From NCBI GenBank assembly GCA_016929355.1, contig JAFGJA010000453.1, positions 1 to 14,369 on the forward strand: a DNA stretch of 14,369 bases. The letters are read 5' to 3'. This DNA is from Anaerolineae bacterium (GTDB lineage Bacteria > Chloroflexota > Anaerolineae > Aggregatilineales > Aggregatilineaceae). Both the position numbers and the translations under genes were made by a program. The first letter of the stretch is position 1, and each line of letters begins with the position of its first letter. Positions 1-5,557 of the stretch are shown one piece after another. Below the pieces are notes generated by a model, which saw only the letters and a program-made list of their open reading frames with translations, made no database searches and had not been told where the DNA came from.

Positions 1-2
1 AG

Positions 3-1436
3 AATAAGCAATTTGATCGCCCATATTACAGCAAATACGATCCGGGACTGCCTCTGCTGGCGGTCCCGTTTTATGTTATAGGGGATTGGATCGCGGAGAT
101 TAACGCGGCGCACCGTTACCATGTGGCGGCGCTGGCGGTGCTGTTGCTCCCGGTGATCGCGGCGGCGCTGGCGGTAGTGGGCGTGGCGCGATTGGTTGGT
201 GCATTATCGCCGGAGGTTGAAACAGTCCGGCCAGGACAGTCAAAAGCCTGTAAAGGGGCTAGATGCAACCGGACGCAAGTCATCACTATCCTTGCCGCCG
301 GACTTGCGACGCCGCTCTGGGTCTATGCGCGCACGCTGTTCGCGGAAACGATCCTGGCGGCGGCGCTCACCTGGGCAGTGGTGATTATTTGCCGTAGTTC
401 ACCTCACCCCCCGGCCCCCTCTCCATTCGATGGAGAGGGGGAGTCGAGTCGTGAATGCAATATCCCCTCTCTGTTGACGGGGAGGGGGTTAGGGGGTGAG
501 GTTTTCGCCGGGATTGTCTTTGGCATCGGCATCCTCACGCGCGCCGCGTTTGCGATCTACCTCCCGGCGCTGATCTGGCTGATCGTGCGCAGTCATCCCG
601 CGCAGCGCTGGCGTGATCGCGCGATCCGGCTGGTGGTGTTCGGCGCAGGAATCGCACCCTTTGCGGCGCTGTTACTGTGGCACAACGCCTACCGTTTTGG
701 CGATCCGTTGCAATTTGGCTATGAGGAGGAGGGGTTTACCACGCCTGTATGGGAGGGCGTGGTCGGACTGCTGATCAGTCCGGGCAAAAGTGTGTTTCTC
801 TACGCGCCGCCTCTCATTTTGAGCGTGATCCTATGGCCGCGTTTCCGGCGAGTATATCCCGCGTTGGGCGCATTTTTGGCGGTGGCGTGGGGGAGTGCGC
901 TGGTGTTTTACGGCGCGTGGTGGGCATGGCATGGTGGGTGGTGTTGGGGGCCGCGTTTTTTAGTACCGTTGCTGCCGTTGAGTTGTTTGCCGTTTGTTAC
1001 ACGCTTTGTAGGGGAGCACCGATGTGTGCTCCCGGTCGCGCAAAGCTCGACAACACAGATACCTGGTTTTGTCATGCAGGGCGGACCCATTGATCCGCCC
1101 CTACAACAACAACTTGCGATTTGGTTGCTTATCTTCGGCCTCGTGATTCAACTGCTCGGCGTGCTGACCGACGTGACGCCGCACTATGCCGCGCTGACCA
1201 CGCCCGACGGCAGCACCGATTATGCCGCGCTGCACATTGATCCGCGCGAAGCGGGGATCGGGTATGCGGCGCGACAGGTGATCGCGGGGCATACGGAACC
1301 GCGCGCGCTGTTGCACCTGAACGATACGGGACTCCCGCCTAGCTGGACGTGGGGAGTCCCGGTGCTGTGTGTTATCGGTCTGCTGTGGAGCGGGTGGCGG
1401 TTGTTACTTTTTACGAATGATTGCGAGTCGGGCTGA
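3..1436 (+). CDS. Putative GT-C type membrane glycosyltransferase (5' end cut by window)
   Basis: The frame is open from the left window edge, so the gene starts upstream; the GTG at 123 is only an internal codon. The first residues (NKQFDRPYYSKYDPGLPLLA) resemble the 'YSKYGPG.SLLALPFY' loop that I know from large dolichyl-phosphate-mannose/ArnT-like polytopic glycosyltransferases of Chloroflexota. The rest is mostly hydrophobic helices (for example AALAVLLLPVIAAALAVVGV, VFAGIVFGIGILTRAAF, LAIWLLIFGLVIQLLGVL), with the motif RFLVPLLPL near the C-terminal third, as in GT-C enzymes. Such proteins use lipid-linked sugars at the membrane; donor and acceptor cannot be read here. Two hydrophilic, low-complexity segments interrupt the helices exactly where DNA repeats lie (401-502 and 1006-1106), so the reading frame appears to have absorbed two repeat insertions. 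It may be functional with long loops or be decaying. The family assignment is moderate; the membrane nature is certain. Confidence 0.72.
   Translation, partial: NKQFDRPYYSKYDPGLPLLAVPFYVIGDWIAEINAAHRYHVAALAVLLLPVIAAALAVVGVARLVGALSPEVETVRPGQSKACKGARCNRTQVITILAAGLATPLWVYARTLFAETILAAALTWAVVIICRSSPHPPAPSPFDGEGESSRECNIPSLLTGRGLGGEVFAGIVFGIGILTRAAFAIYLPALIWLIVRSHPAQRWRDRAIRLVVFGAGIAPFAALLLWHNAYRFGDPLQFGYEEEGFTTPVWEGVVGLLISPGKSVFLYAPPLILSVILWPRFRRVYPALGAFLAVAWGSALVFYGAWWAWHGGWCWGPRFLVPLLPLSCLPFVTRFVGEHRCVLPVAQSSTTQIPGFVMQGGPIDPPLQQQLAIWLLIFGLVIQLLGVLTDVTPHYAALTTPDGSTDYAALHIDPREAGIGYAARQVIAGHTEPRALLHLNDTGLPPSWTWGVPVLCVIGLLWSGWRLLLFTNDCESG
401..502. repeat. Palindromic repeat family A, copy 1, inside a coding frame
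   Basis: This 102-bp element has perfect 11-bp terminal inverted repeats: ACCTCACCCCC at 401-411 and GGGGGTGAGGT at 492-502. Inside are a second palindrome, CCCTCTCCATTCGATGGAGAGGG (split as CCCTCTCCAT and ATGGAGAGGG around 417-438), and the core GAGTCGTGAAT near 445. The length is 34 codons exactly, so it passes in frame through the glycosyltransferase, encoding Pro/Ser/Gly-rich residues (PHPPAPSPFDGEGE and LLTGRGLGGEV). Related copies lie at 3349-3393 (opposite orientation) and 7210-7260. It looks like a non-autonomous MITE-like or REP-like element; no transposase is present. Confidence 0.85.
1006..1106. repeat. Palindromic repeat family B inside a coding frame
   Basis: Terminal inverted repeats TTGTAGGGG (1006-1014) and CCCCTACAA (1098-1106) bound about 101 bp. 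Each end also makes its own hairpin: GGGAGCAC/GTGCTCCC (about 1012-1033) and GGGCGGA/TCCGCCC (about 1079-1100). The interior is not palindromic. It is read through by the glycosyltransferase frame as a hydrophilic loop (VGEHRCVLPVAQSS then MQGGPIDPPLQQQ) between two membrane helices. The form matches the 'GTAGGGG...CCCCTAC' class of dispersed bacterial repeats, which I recall without a specific name. Confidence 0.75.
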
Positions 1437-1453
1437 ATGACGCACACTAAACC

Positions 1454-1482
1454 TTGCCAAGCGCGCTGTCGCGCGGCACAAT
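1454..1482 (+). promoter_or_regulatory. Candidate sigma70-type promoter for the DUF1385 gene
   Basis: TTGCCA (1454-1459, 5/6 to the -35 consensus) is followed after 17 nt by CACAAT (1477-1482, 4/6 to the -10 consensus), placing a start of transcription near 1489. The spacer holds a perfect small palindrome, GCGCG-ctgt-CGCGC (1461-1474), which could be an operator or a weak hairpin after the upstream gene. Sequence resemblance is the only support. Confidence 0.4.
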
Positions 1483-1517
1483 GGTATCTGTGAATTTCCT
1501 TTTAGATACGGGAGTTA

Positions 1518-2621
1518 ATGCAAATGATGGGATTAACAACCCTCAAGCGGCGCGGGCGACGTTTCGTGCGTGGCGTGTTATATACCATGACCGCCCTGCT
1601 GCGTGCGGCAGATGATGCGCTGAGTCAGAATGCAGGCGAAGAAAAGCGCGAATTTTTCTATGGCGGGCAGGCGGTGATGGAAGGCGTTATGATGCGCGGG
1701 CAGTATAATGCCGCGATCTCGGTGCGCCATCCGTCCGGTTCAATTGTCGCCAAAGAAGTGCCGCTCAACGCGGCGCTGTACCGGGGCCGGATTGCGAAAA
1801 TGCCGTTTGTGCGCGGCCTGATCCTGCTGTGGGATGCGTTGGGACTCGGCACAAGCGCGCTGATGTGGTCGGCGGATGTGGCGCTCGAAGAAGAGGAAGA
1901 CATTGATTTTTCGCTGGAAGGGGCCGCCGGGGTTGGTTTGGTGCTGGTGTCGCTGACGTTTGGGATCGGCCTGTTCTTTGTGCTGCCGGCGGCCATTTCC
2001 GAAGCGGCGCTGCGTTTAACCGGGTTGGATAGCAAACTGCTGGCCGATATTCTCGAAGGCGTGGTTAAGCTCGGTTTACTGATCGGTTATATCTGGGCGA
2101 TTGCGTTCATGGACGATGTGAAGCGGCTCTATGGCTATCACGGCGCGGAACACAAGACGATCAACGCCTATGAAGATGGCGCGGAACTCGTGCCGGATGT
2201 GGTGAAGACGTACCCGATTGAACACCCGCGCTGTGGTACGGCGTTTTTGCTGACGCTGGTGGTGCTGACGGTGGTGATCCACATGTTCACCCCGCGCCCT
2301 GATTCGATTCTATTCCTGTTCCTGATCCGCATCGGGCTTATTTTCCCCATCGCCGGGATTGCGTATGAAGTGATCCGTTTCACGGCGCAGAATCTCGATA
2401 AAAAATGGGTGCAGCTCATGATCAAGCCGAATCTGGCGCTGCAACACCTGACCACGCGCGAACCGGATAAAAGTATGGTTGAAGTGGGCATCTGGTCCTT
2501 GAAGCGCGTATTGGCGGCGGAAAAGTCCGGGGTGGCGATCACGGAATCGACGGTGACGGAAGTTGTGCCCGCGCCGGAAACGGGCGTAGCTGATCCTGTG
2601 CCCGAACCATCGGGGGATTAA
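1518..2621 (+). CDS. DUF1385 family membrane protein (YqhQ-like)
   Basis: Recognised by the DUF1385 motifs in order: GGQAVMEGVMMRG (residues 49-61), YHGAEHKTINAYE (207-219), HPRCGTAF (236-243) and LTTREPD (311-317). Hydrophobic segments at about 139-160, 183-200, 241-258 and 264-290 indicate an integral membrane protein. Its conserved His/Glu/Cys residues lie just outside the helices. The length of 367 residues is slightly above the roughly 300 of B. subtilis YqhQ because of a basic N-terminal leader and a Pro/Glu/Val-rich tail (from about 335). The biochemical function of the family is not established to my knowledge. ATG codons occur at 1518, 1524 and 1527; the GGGAG at 1510-1514 is only 3 nt from the first but 9 nt from the second, so 1524 may be the true start. 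It is not next to prfA or rpmE, the usual neighbours I recall in other phyla. It is followed by an independent-looking promoter, so it is probably monocistronic. Confidence 0.88.
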   Translation: MQMMGLTTLKRRGRRFVRGVLYTMTALLRAADDALSQNAGEEKREFFYGGQAVMEGVMMRGQYNAAISVRHPSGSIVAKEVPLNAALYRGRIAKMPFVRGLILLWDALGLGTSALMWSADVALEEEEDIDFSLEGAAGVGLVLVSLTFGIGLFFVLPAAISEAALRLTGLDSKLLADILEGVVKLGLLIGYIWAIAFMDDVKRLYGYHGAEHKTINAYEDGAELVPDVVKTYPIEHPRCGTAFLLTLVVLTVVIHMFTPRPDSILFLFLIRIGLIFPIAGIAYEVIRFTAQNLDKKWVQLMIKPNLALQHLTTREPDKSMVEVGIWSLKRVLAAEKSGVAITESTVTEVVPAPETGVADPVPEPSGD

Positions 2622-2640
2622 GTAGGGGATACGCCCTTAC
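2622..2640. repeat. Short GTAGGGG/CCCTTAC inverted repeat, possible family B remnant
   Basis: Directly after the DUF1385 stop codon, GTAGGGG (2622-2628) and CCCTTAC (2634-2640) form an imperfect inverted repeat with a short loop. It shares the GTAGGGG edge with the element at 1006-1106 and may be a minimal or decayed copy. No T-tract follows, so it is not a convincing intrinsic terminator. Confidence 0.35.
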
Positions 2641-2661
2641 GAAAAGCAAATCCCGAATCAA

Positions 2662-2691
2662 TTTCCCCGGCGCGTTGGCTTGTCGTATACT
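2662..2691 (+). promoter_or_regulatory. Candidate promoter for the HEAT-like gene
   Basis: TATACT at 2686-2691 matches the -10 consensus at 5 of 6 positions. The matching -35 (TTTCCC at 2662-2667, 18 nt away) is poor. The predicted transcript would start near 2698, giving a short leader of about 30 nt before the ATG at 2730. The -10 is the main evidence. Confidence 0.4.
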
Positions 2692-2729
2692 CATCTCATC
2701 AATCTTTGTGGCGTGAGGATGAGGCGAAT

Positions 2730-3290
2730 ATGAGCGACGAGAATTTTTTACTCAACGCGCCGGATGGTGTTGCCCGTTATGAGGCAACCAGGGATTTACT
2801 GCGCGGTGATCCGGCTACCGTGATTCCACGACTGGAAAAAATGCTGGAAGATGGGACCGCGCGCTATCCAAGCGAGATCAAAGAGCTGCTGGAAATCATC
2901 AAAGCGGGGCGAGCGGATGAAGTGCTGGAAAAATGGACATTTCACAGCCATGCGCCATCCGAACCCCCGCGCCCTCGTACCGAAGCTGAAAGAATCGAAG
3001 CGCTGGTGAAGTCGGTAGGCGATCCACTGCGGGTAAACCAGCCGTCTGCCGAACGTGCGCACCGGAAATTGGTCGAGATTGGCGCGGCGGCAGTGCCTGC
3101 GCTGGTTACGCGGTTGTATGATGATCGCGCGAAAAAGCGGCGCTTTGGCCTGCTCAAAGTGTTGGGCGAGATCGCGGCACAGGGTGATGAATCCGCGCTG
3201 GAAGCGATCAAGGCGGCTGGCGATCACGAAGATCGCAGCATTGCGGGTCCGGCGGGGGCGGTGTTGAAACAGTTGCAGACGGACGATTAG
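2730..3290 (+). CDS. Small HEAT-repeat-like helical protein
   Basis: A soluble protein of 186 residues starting MSDENFLL. The ATG at 2730 is chosen over the upstream TTG at 2706 because GAGG (2721-2724) sits 5 nt before it. The C-terminal half is amphipathic helices of HEAT/armadillo character (AHRKLVEIGAAAVPALVTRL, FGLLKVLGEIA, GPAGAVLKQL), with the typical 'IG..AVPAL...L' and 'LG.IA' pattern. The N-terminal part also has helical hairpins (ATVIPRLEKML, SEIKELLEIIKAG), joined by a Pro-rich linker (PSEPPRPRTEAE). Such repeats usually make protein-protein contacts; no catalytic motif or signal peptide is seen. A conserved partner cannot be deduced from its neighbours, a DUF1385 protein and an ABC exporter. 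Specific function unknown. Confidence 0.75.
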   Translation: MSDENFLLNAPDGVARYEATRDLLRGDPATVIPRLEKMLEDGTARYPSEIKELLEIIKAGRADEVLEKWTFHSHAPSEPPRPRTEAERIEALVKSVGDPLRVNQPSAERAHRKLVEIGAAAVPALVTRLYDDRAKKRRFGLLKVLGEIAAQGDESALEAIKAAGDHEDRSIAGPAGAVLKQLQTDD

Positions 3291-3318
3291 TTAGTGCATG
3301 TATTTAAAATGCGCCTTC

Positions 3319-3338
3319 GCGGATTTGGTAGAATCCGC
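3319..3338. promoter_or_regulatory. Perfect 7-bp hairpin/palindrome between the HEAT-like gene and the ABC locus
   Basis: GCGGATT (3319-3325) and AATCCGC (3332-3338) form a perfect inverted repeat with the 6-nt loop TGGTAG. The loop and right arm contain TAGAAT (3329-3334), a 5/6 match to a -10 box, but no good -35 lies at 16-18 nt. It could be an operator over a promoter for the ABC ATPase, or a hairpin ending the upstream transcript; there is no T-run for an intrinsic terminator. Confidence 0.35.
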
Positions 3339-3348
3339 TCGAAAACCT

Positions 3349-3393
3349 GACTCCCCCTTGCCATCGCATGGAGAGGGGGGCGGGGGGTGAGGT
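3349..3393. repeat. Palindromic repeat family A, copy 2 (half element, inverted)
   Basis: By hand alignment the reverse complement of copy 1 (its first 45 bp) matches 3349-3393 at about 41 of 45 positions, from GACTCCCCCT to GGGGGGTGAGGT. Only this half is present. The right end carries GGTGAGG, whose GAGG (3389-3392) is the only Shine-Dalgarno-like sequence before the ABC ATPase start, 12 nt away. Confidence 0.85.
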
Positions 3394-3404
3394 AAACCTG
3401 ATTC

Positions 3405-4451
3405 ATGTCCACCGTTGTTAAACTGACCCATTTACAGAAAACATTCCGCGTCAAACACAAAGCATCCGGCTTGCAGGGCAGTGTTAAGGCGTTGTTCAGC
3501 ACCGAGTATCGTACCGTCGAAGCGGTCAAAGGCGTCTCGCTCGAATTGCAGGAAGGCGATCTGCTGGCGTTCATCGGGCCGAACGGCGCGGGCAAAAGCA
3601 CCACGATCAAGATGCTGACCGGGATTCTGTTCCCCACCGAGGGGGAGGCGAATGTGCTCGGTTATGTGCCCTGGCGACAGCGCCGCCAACTGGCGTATCA
3701 CATCGGCAGCGTGTTTGGGCAAAAGCCGCAGTTGTGGTATCACCTGCCGCCCGTCGATACATTCGAATTGTTCGCGCACATCTACGAACTGGATCGCGCT
3801 GCGTTTGAGCGTCGCAAAACCTTCTTGATCGAGGCGTTGGGGATCGGGGATTGGCTGCATACCCCGGTGCGCAAGCTCAGTTTGGGCCAACGGATGCGCT
3901 GCGAGATTGCGGCGAGTATGCTGCACGGGCCGCGTATCCTGTTTCTGGATGAGCCGACGATTGGCCTGGATGTGGTCGCTAAACAAGCCCTGCGCGATGC
4001 GATCCAGCAGTTGCACGACGCCGAAAACCTGACCATTTTCCTGACCAGTCATGACGCGGGCGACGTGGAAACGCTCTGCAAGCGCGTGATCGTGATCAAT
4101 CACGGGCAAGTGATTTTTGATGATCGCACGAGCGCGCTCAAACGGCGGTTTTTGCGGCGCAAGGTGATCGGCGTGCGCTTCGGCCAGCCGATCCCCGATG
4201 ATTTTGCGGTGCGCGATGCTACTATCCTCAAACACGGGACGTGGGGCGCGAAAATCGAACTGGATACGCATGTGCGCCCGGTGGAGGATGTGATCCGCGC
4301 GCTGATGGATTACGCCCCGGTGGTCGATATTACCGTCGAAGACCCGCCGATGGAGGAGATTATCCGCGAGATTTACCGGGCGGATGAATCCGTGCGCGTG
4401 GCGGGAGTTGGCCCGGTAGAAGCGGAAATTCCCCTGGAAAAAGCAGAATAG
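3405..4451 (+). CDS. ABC-2 type exporter ATP-binding protein (NatA-like)
   Basis: The nucleotide-binding subunit of an exporter whose permeases are encoded at 5558-7210. Visible motifs are Walker A GPNGAGKST (58-66), Q-loop FGQ (Q106), signature LSLGQ (158-162), Walker B ILFLDEP with catalytic E183, D-loop GLD and H-loop H216. The stretch VFGQKPQLWYHLPP after the Q-loop is typical of the ATPases that I recall pairing with PF06182 (formerly DUF990) permeases. The C-terminal 100 residues form a regulatory or dimerisation extension rich in beta-strand. PF06182 systems include the proposed viologen exporters of Synechocystis; the substrate here is unknown. The start has a distant GAGG (12 nt) within a repeat. 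The TAG stop overlaps the first bases of the decamer repeat at 4444-4524. A phosphatase gene separates it from its permeases, an unusual order. Confidence 0.93.
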   Translation: MSTVVKLTHLQKTFRVKHKASGLQGSVKALFSTEYRTVEAVKGVSLELQEGDLLAFIGPNGAGKSTTIKMLTGILFPTEGEANVLGYVPWRQRRQLAYHIGSVFGQKPQLWYHLPPVDTFELFAHIYELDRAAFERRKTFLIEALGIGDWLHTPVRKLSLGQRMRCEIAASMLHGPRILFLDEPTIGLDVVAKQALRDAIQQLHDAENLTIFLTSHDAGDVETLCKRVIVINHGQVIFDDRTSALKRRFLRRKVIGVRFGQPIPDDFAVRDATILKHGTWGAKIELDTHVRPVEDVIRALMDYAPVVDITVEDPPMEEIIREIYRADESVRVAGVGPVEAEIPLEKAE

Positions 4452-4524
4452 GACGCGGATGAACGCAGATGAACGCGGATTATTTTTTGATTCTATCTGT
4501 GTTTATCCGCGTGAATCTGCGTCC
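4444..4524. repeat. Decamer-phased inverted repeat (family C, copy 1)
   Basis: Three decamers run in exact 10-nt phase: GGACGCGGAT (4451), GAACGCAGAT (4461), GAACGCGGAT (4471). After a 14-nt T-rich loop, three reverse-complement decamers follow (4495-4504, 4505-4514, 4515-4524; read on the minus strand as GGACGCAGAT, TCACGCGGAT, AAACACAGAT). The 30-bp arms agree at about 23 positions and could fold as a long hairpin. The preceding CAGAATAGGACGC (4444-4456), which contains the ATPase stop codon, recurs exactly at 5434-5446. Confidence 0.85.
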
Positions 4525-4542
4525 CAATAGCAAGGATCACGC

Positions 4543-5427
4543 ATGAACAGGCTATTTTATGGGGTTGGCGCGTCGGTTTTGAGTCTGGGCGGGTATTTGT
4601 GGTGGCAGTCACAGATTCAGCCCGCGCCGTATGATGAGATGTTCGCGGTGCAGGAGCATCCCGAAAGCCAGCTAACGCGGCGTTTTATCCCCCTGAGTGG
4701 GGCGGTTAATTTCCGTGATATTGGCGGTTATACGGCGCAAGATGGGCGGCGGGTGGCGTGGGGGCGCGTGTATCGCTCGAACGATCTGAGCGCCCTGACC
4801 GATGCCGATGTGGTCGCGCTCACCGATCTGCACATTCGCACGATCTGCGATCTGCGCAGCCCTGCCGAAACCTTGCGTTTCCCGAATCGCGTGCCGGAAG
4901 GGGTGAACGTCCGGCATATCCCGATCTTCACCCGCGATCCCCTCAGCATCAGTTTGCTGTTTCTGCGGCATCGTCTGGACCCGATTTTCAAATGGCATTA
5001 TCGCGCGATGATCATCGACGAGGGCGCGGCGGCATTGGGTGCAGTCCTCAAACTCGCTGCCGATCCCGCTCATTTACCACTGGTCGTCCACTGCACGAGT
5101 GGCAAGGATCGCACGGGGGTGGTTACGGCGCTGCTGCTGCATATCTGCGGCGTGCCGCGCGCGACGATTGTGGCGGATTATATGCTGACCAATCGCACGA
5201 TTGAGGATTTTCTCGCCACTTACCGCGCCACGATGCATCGTTATCCCATTGCGCGGCTGTTGAAGATCGAGCAGTTGTACCCGATTCTCTCCGCCCGCGC
5301 CGAACTGATCGAACACGCGCTCGATCACATCACCGCGACGTATGGATCGCTCGATGCGTATCTGCGTGGTCCGGTGGGCTTGACCGAGGCGGAACTCGAC
5401 GCGATTCGGGCGAATGTGCTGGTGTGA
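4543..5427 (+). CDS. Membrane-anchored tyrosine/phosphoinositide phosphatase, MptpB-like
   Basis: The protein has 294 residues and belongs to the tyrosine phosphatase group PF13350. The P-loop is HCTSGKDRTG (183-192), with nucleophile C184 and phosphate-binding R190 in the CX5R form. K188 and D189 give the GKDR signature of the MptpB/LipA-like enzymes, which act on phosphotyrosine and on phosphoinositides. The family's N-terminal motif NFRDIGGY is at 56-63 and the conserved CDLRS at 102-106 supplies the Asp region. A hydrophobic segment (about 4-21) followed by WWQSQIQP suggests an N-terminal anchor, with the catalytic domain probably outside the cytoplasm. AAGGA at 4532-4536, 6 nt before ATG, supports the start. 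The gene sits between an ABC ATPase and its permeases and is bracketed by two copies of the decamer repeat, suggesting that it was inserted into the transporter operon. A role in dephosphorylating a transported or surface substrate is speculation. Confidence 0.88.
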   Translation: MNRLFYGVGASVLSLGGYLWWQSQIQPAPYDEMFAVQEHPESQLTRRFIPLSGAVNFRDIGGYTAQDGRRVAWGRVYRSNDLSALTDADVVALTDLHIRTICDLRSPAETLRFPNRVPEGVNVRHIPIFTRDPLSISLLFLRHRLDPIFKWHYRAMIIDEGAAALGAVLKLAADPAHLPLVVHCTSGKDRTGVVTALLLHICGVPRATIVADYMLTNRTIEDFLATYRATMHRYPIARLLKIEQLYPILSARAELIEHALDHITATYGSLDAYLRGPVGLTEAELDAIRANVLV

Positions 5428-5433
5428 TAAAAC

Positions 5434-5546
5434 CAGAATAGGACGCAGATTCACGCGGATAAACGCGGATTAAAATCTGATCTTTGGGCCTTCTCTTGAT
5501 TTTACCTTGCTTTTCTCTGTATTCTTTGTGACTTTGTGGTGAATAA
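5434..5546. repeat. Decamer repeat (family C, copy 2) with ACAAAG-type tail
   Basis: CAGAATAGGACGC (5434-5446) repeats 4444-4456. The decamers GGACGCAGAT, TCACGCGGAT and AAACGCGGAT (5441-5470) match the right arm of copy 1 in inverse orientation, identical over 24 nt (5441-5464 against the complement of 4501-4524). From about 5490 the sequence changes to a second repetitive style; on the minus strand it reads as successive ACAAAG-like octamers (ACAAAGTC, ACAAAGAA, TACAGAGA; 5519-5542). The tail ends just before the AAGGA ribosome binding site (5545-5549) of the next gene. This is the only content of the 130-bp gap. Confidence 0.8.
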
Positions 5547-5557
5547 GGATTTTTTGT

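Noticed and set aside
749..1093. Plus-strand frame of 114 codons inside the glycosyltransferase
   Set aside because: Out of frame with clear membrane helices; part of it is translated repeat B.
3287..3637. Minus-strand frame of 116 codons over the leader of the ABC ATPase
   Set aside because: Contains LTPRPPLHAMARG from repeat A and otherwise is antisense to the ATPase.
3432..4271. Minus-strand frame of 279 codons within the ABC ATPase
   Set aside because: Lies wholly antisense to a gene with all ABC motifs; long antisense frames are expected from its codon bias, and its His/Arg/Gln-rich translation shows no domain.
4444..5546. CRISPR array or insertion sequence around the phosphatase
   Set aside because: The repeats are degenerate decamers without regular spacers, and no transposase or Cas gene is present; the inverted copies alone do not make an IS.
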